A stretch of DNA of 64,000 nucleotides from Arthrobacter sp. UM1. Lineage in GTDB: Bacteria; Actinomycetota; Actinomycetes; Actinomycetales; Micrococcaceae. The notes beneath the pieces were generated by a model, which saw only the letters and a program-made list of their open reading frames with translations, was not told where the DNA came from and did not search any database. This document shows, one piece after another, positions 62,690-64,000 of the stretch. Location: contig NZ_JACWAB010000003.1 of the NCBI RefSeq assembly GCF_020483305.1, positions 1 through 64,000 of the forward strand. Reading direction: 5' to 3'. Numbering within the stretch: position 1 is the first letter of the stretch; the number at the start of each line of letters is the position of its first letter. The position numbers and the translations under genes are program-made.

Positions 62690-64000
62690 TCAGAGCGCGT
62701 CCGCCACCCGGACCAGACGCTCGTTGACGAACTCGCGGACGCCCTGCTCCGCGAGCTCCCGGCCGTAGCCGGAGCGCTTGACGCCGCCGAAGGGCAGGCC
62801 GGCCTTCGTGGTGCCGTGCTCGTTGACGTAGACCATGCCGGCGTCGATCCGGCGGGCCACCTCGGCGGCCTTCTCCGGGTCGGCGCTCCACACGGAGCCG
62901 CTCAGGCCGAACGGGGTGTCGTTGGCGAGCTCGATGGCCTCCTCCACGTCCTTGACCGCGTAGACCACGGCCACGGGGCCGAAGAGCTCCTCCTCGAAGG
63001 CCCGCATCTCGCGGGTGACGCCCGTGAGGACGGTGGGCTGCATGAAGGCGCCCGGGCCGTCCTGCGCGGAGCCGCCGGTGTGGACGGTGACGCCCTTGGA
63101 CGTCGCGTCGTCGAGCAGCTCCACGAGCGTGTCTCGCGCGCCGGTGGAGGAGAGCGGGCCCATGTCCGTCTCCTCGTCCAGCGGGTTCCCCACCTTGGTC
63201 GCCTTGACCGCGTCCACGAGGACGTCGAGGAACCGCTCGTAGTGCTCCTCGAGCACGATCATGCGCTTGGGCGAGTTGCAGGCCTGCCCCGCGTTGCTGA
63301 GGCGGGCCGTGGCGGCCGTGTTGGCGATGGCCTCGATGTCGCCGTCGAGCACGATCATGGGGTCCGAGCCGCCGAGCTCGAGGAGGGACTTCTTGAGGTT
63401 CCGCCCCGCGCCTTCCGCGACCTTGGCGCCGGCCGCCTCGCTGCCCGTGAGGGACACGCCGCGCACTCCCGGGTCCTCGAGGGCGGTCTGGATCTGGTCG
63501 GGATCGGCGAAGAACGGCTGGAACACGTCCTCGGGCAGGCCCGCGGCCGTGAGGATCTCGTCGATGACCAGGCAGGACGCCGCGCAGATGCCCGCCGGCT
63601 TGAGGAGCATCGTGTTGCCGAGCAGGATGTTCGGCGCCGCGAACCGGGCCACCTGGTAGTACGGGAAGTTCCACGGCATGACGCCCACGAGGACGCCGAG
63701 CGGCATCTTCTCGACGACGGAGCTGCGCGCGCCCTGCGGGTCCAGCTCCTGCGGGGCGAGGAGACCCTCTGCGTTGTCCGCGTAGTAGCGGAAGATGCCC
63801 ACGCAGATGCCGATCTCGGCGCGGCCCTGCTCGAGCGGCTTGCCCATCTCGCGGGCGATGAGCTGGGCCATGGACTCGGTTCGGCGCTCGAACTGGTCCG
63901 CGGTCTTGCGCAGGACGTCCGCGCGCTCCTGGACGGACGAGCTCCTCCAGCGCTCGAACGCAGCCTGCGAGCGGTCCACGGCCTTGCCTGCGTCCTGGTT
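62690..64000 (-). CDS. NAD(P)-dependent aldehyde dehydrogenase, succinate-semialdehyde type (5' end off window)
   Basis: At least 437 codons; the reading frame continues off the right edge (NQDAGKA precedes the first internal GTG at 63979), so the N-terminus is missing. Motifs: PWNFPYYQVARFAAPNILLGN, catalytic Glu in LLELGGSDPMIVL, catalytic Cys in SNAGQACNSPKRMIV, and EELFGPVAVVY. The pattern fits the GabD/YneI-type semialdehyde dehydrogenases of actinobacteria; substrate is not certain. Confidence 0.9.
   Translation of the reverse strand, partial: NQDAGKAVDRSQAAFERWRSSSVQERADVLRKTADQFERRTESMAQLIAREMGKPLEQGRAEIGICVGIFRYYADNAEGLLAPQELDPQGARSSVVEKMPLGVLVGVMPWNFPYYQVARFAAPNILLGNTMLLKPAGICAASCLVIDEILTAAGLPEDVFQPFFADPDQIQTALEDPGVRGVSLTGSEAAGAKVAEGAGRNLKKSLLELGGSDPMIVLDGDIEAIANTAATARLSNAGQACNSPKRMIVLEEHYERFLDVLVDAVKATKVGNPLDEETDMGPLSSTGARDTLVELLDDATSKGVTVHTGGSAQDGPGAFMQPTVLTGVTREMRAFEEELFGPVAVVYAVKDVEEAIELANDTPFGLSGSVWSADPEKAAEVARRIDAGMVYVNEHGTTKAGLPFGGVKRSGYGRELAEQGVREFVNERLVRVADAL

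Overview
The window is a GC-rich (roughly 70 % G+C) actinobacterial chromosome segment with about 55 protein genes and no tRNA, rRNA, CRISPR array, insertion sequence or phage gene that I can see. Gene content (a gluABCD glutamate importer, monomeric NADP-isocitrate dehydrogenase, succinylase-branch dapC/dapD/dapE, fdxA beside dapC, typA, DUF3117, a DtxR-type iron box, a TatB-like protein) fits a member of the Micrococcaceae or a close relative. The genus cannot be fixed from sequence alone.

Layout. 1-262: gene-free, with octamer repeats, a promoter/operator-like module and a 19-G tract. 263-5120: PHP phosphoesterase, OafA-type acyltransferase, Xaa-Pro aminopeptidase. 5166-10335: general-stress membrane protein, an overlapping MgtE-N/CBS - DUF1003 - Mrp operon, TatB, O-methyltransferase, DUF3117. 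10489-16382: PIG-V-like mannosyltransferase, DivIVA-like and LOG proteins (overlapping), then divergent gluABCD. 16383-17197: a gene-free, repeat-dense convergent interval. 17198-21330: divergent dapE/dapD, a transglycosylase-like protein, galE. 21542-26349: ABC-2 exporter, citrate synthase, dapC, fdxA. 26445-32660: small SH3-like protein, wHTH regulator, ppk2, typA, BCCT transporter. 32661-33438: a second gene-free repeat region. 33439-39107: oligopeptide importer. 39467-47609: pgi, Ohr, CurA-like reductase, TetR with a divergent membrane protein, siderophore-interacting protein, icd. 47896-53266: SDR, DedA-like protein, small secreted protein, putP, MarR/MFS pair. 53311-64000: esterase/MPG pair, a Tat-exported protein divergent from a secreted metzincin-like protease, stress-type small proteins, a UvrA paralogue, a lipoprotein and the 3' part of an aldehyde dehydrogenase.

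How it works together. The genes are mostly housekeeping: diaminopimelate/lysine synthesis, TCA entry and isocitrate oxidation, NADPH supply, peptide, glutamate, proline and betaine uptake, and envelope work. Regulation is unusually readable. About a dozen genes have a TANNNT -10 hexamer ending 6 or 7 nt before the start codon, which is the layout of leaderless mRNAs. Many gene ends carry long, near-perfect GC hairpins without a T tract.

Best candidates for something undescribed: (i) three copies of a 40-nt inverted-repeat core with a fixed TGAGC in the loop, flanked by ACACCCG/CGGGTGT half-sites at fixed 18/20/30-nt spacing (16411-17138), with stem sequences that change in compensating fashion between two copies; and (ii) a 53-bp promoter/operator-like module present in both gene-free regions 33 kb apart (86-138 and 33110-33162), each near a long G homopolymer.
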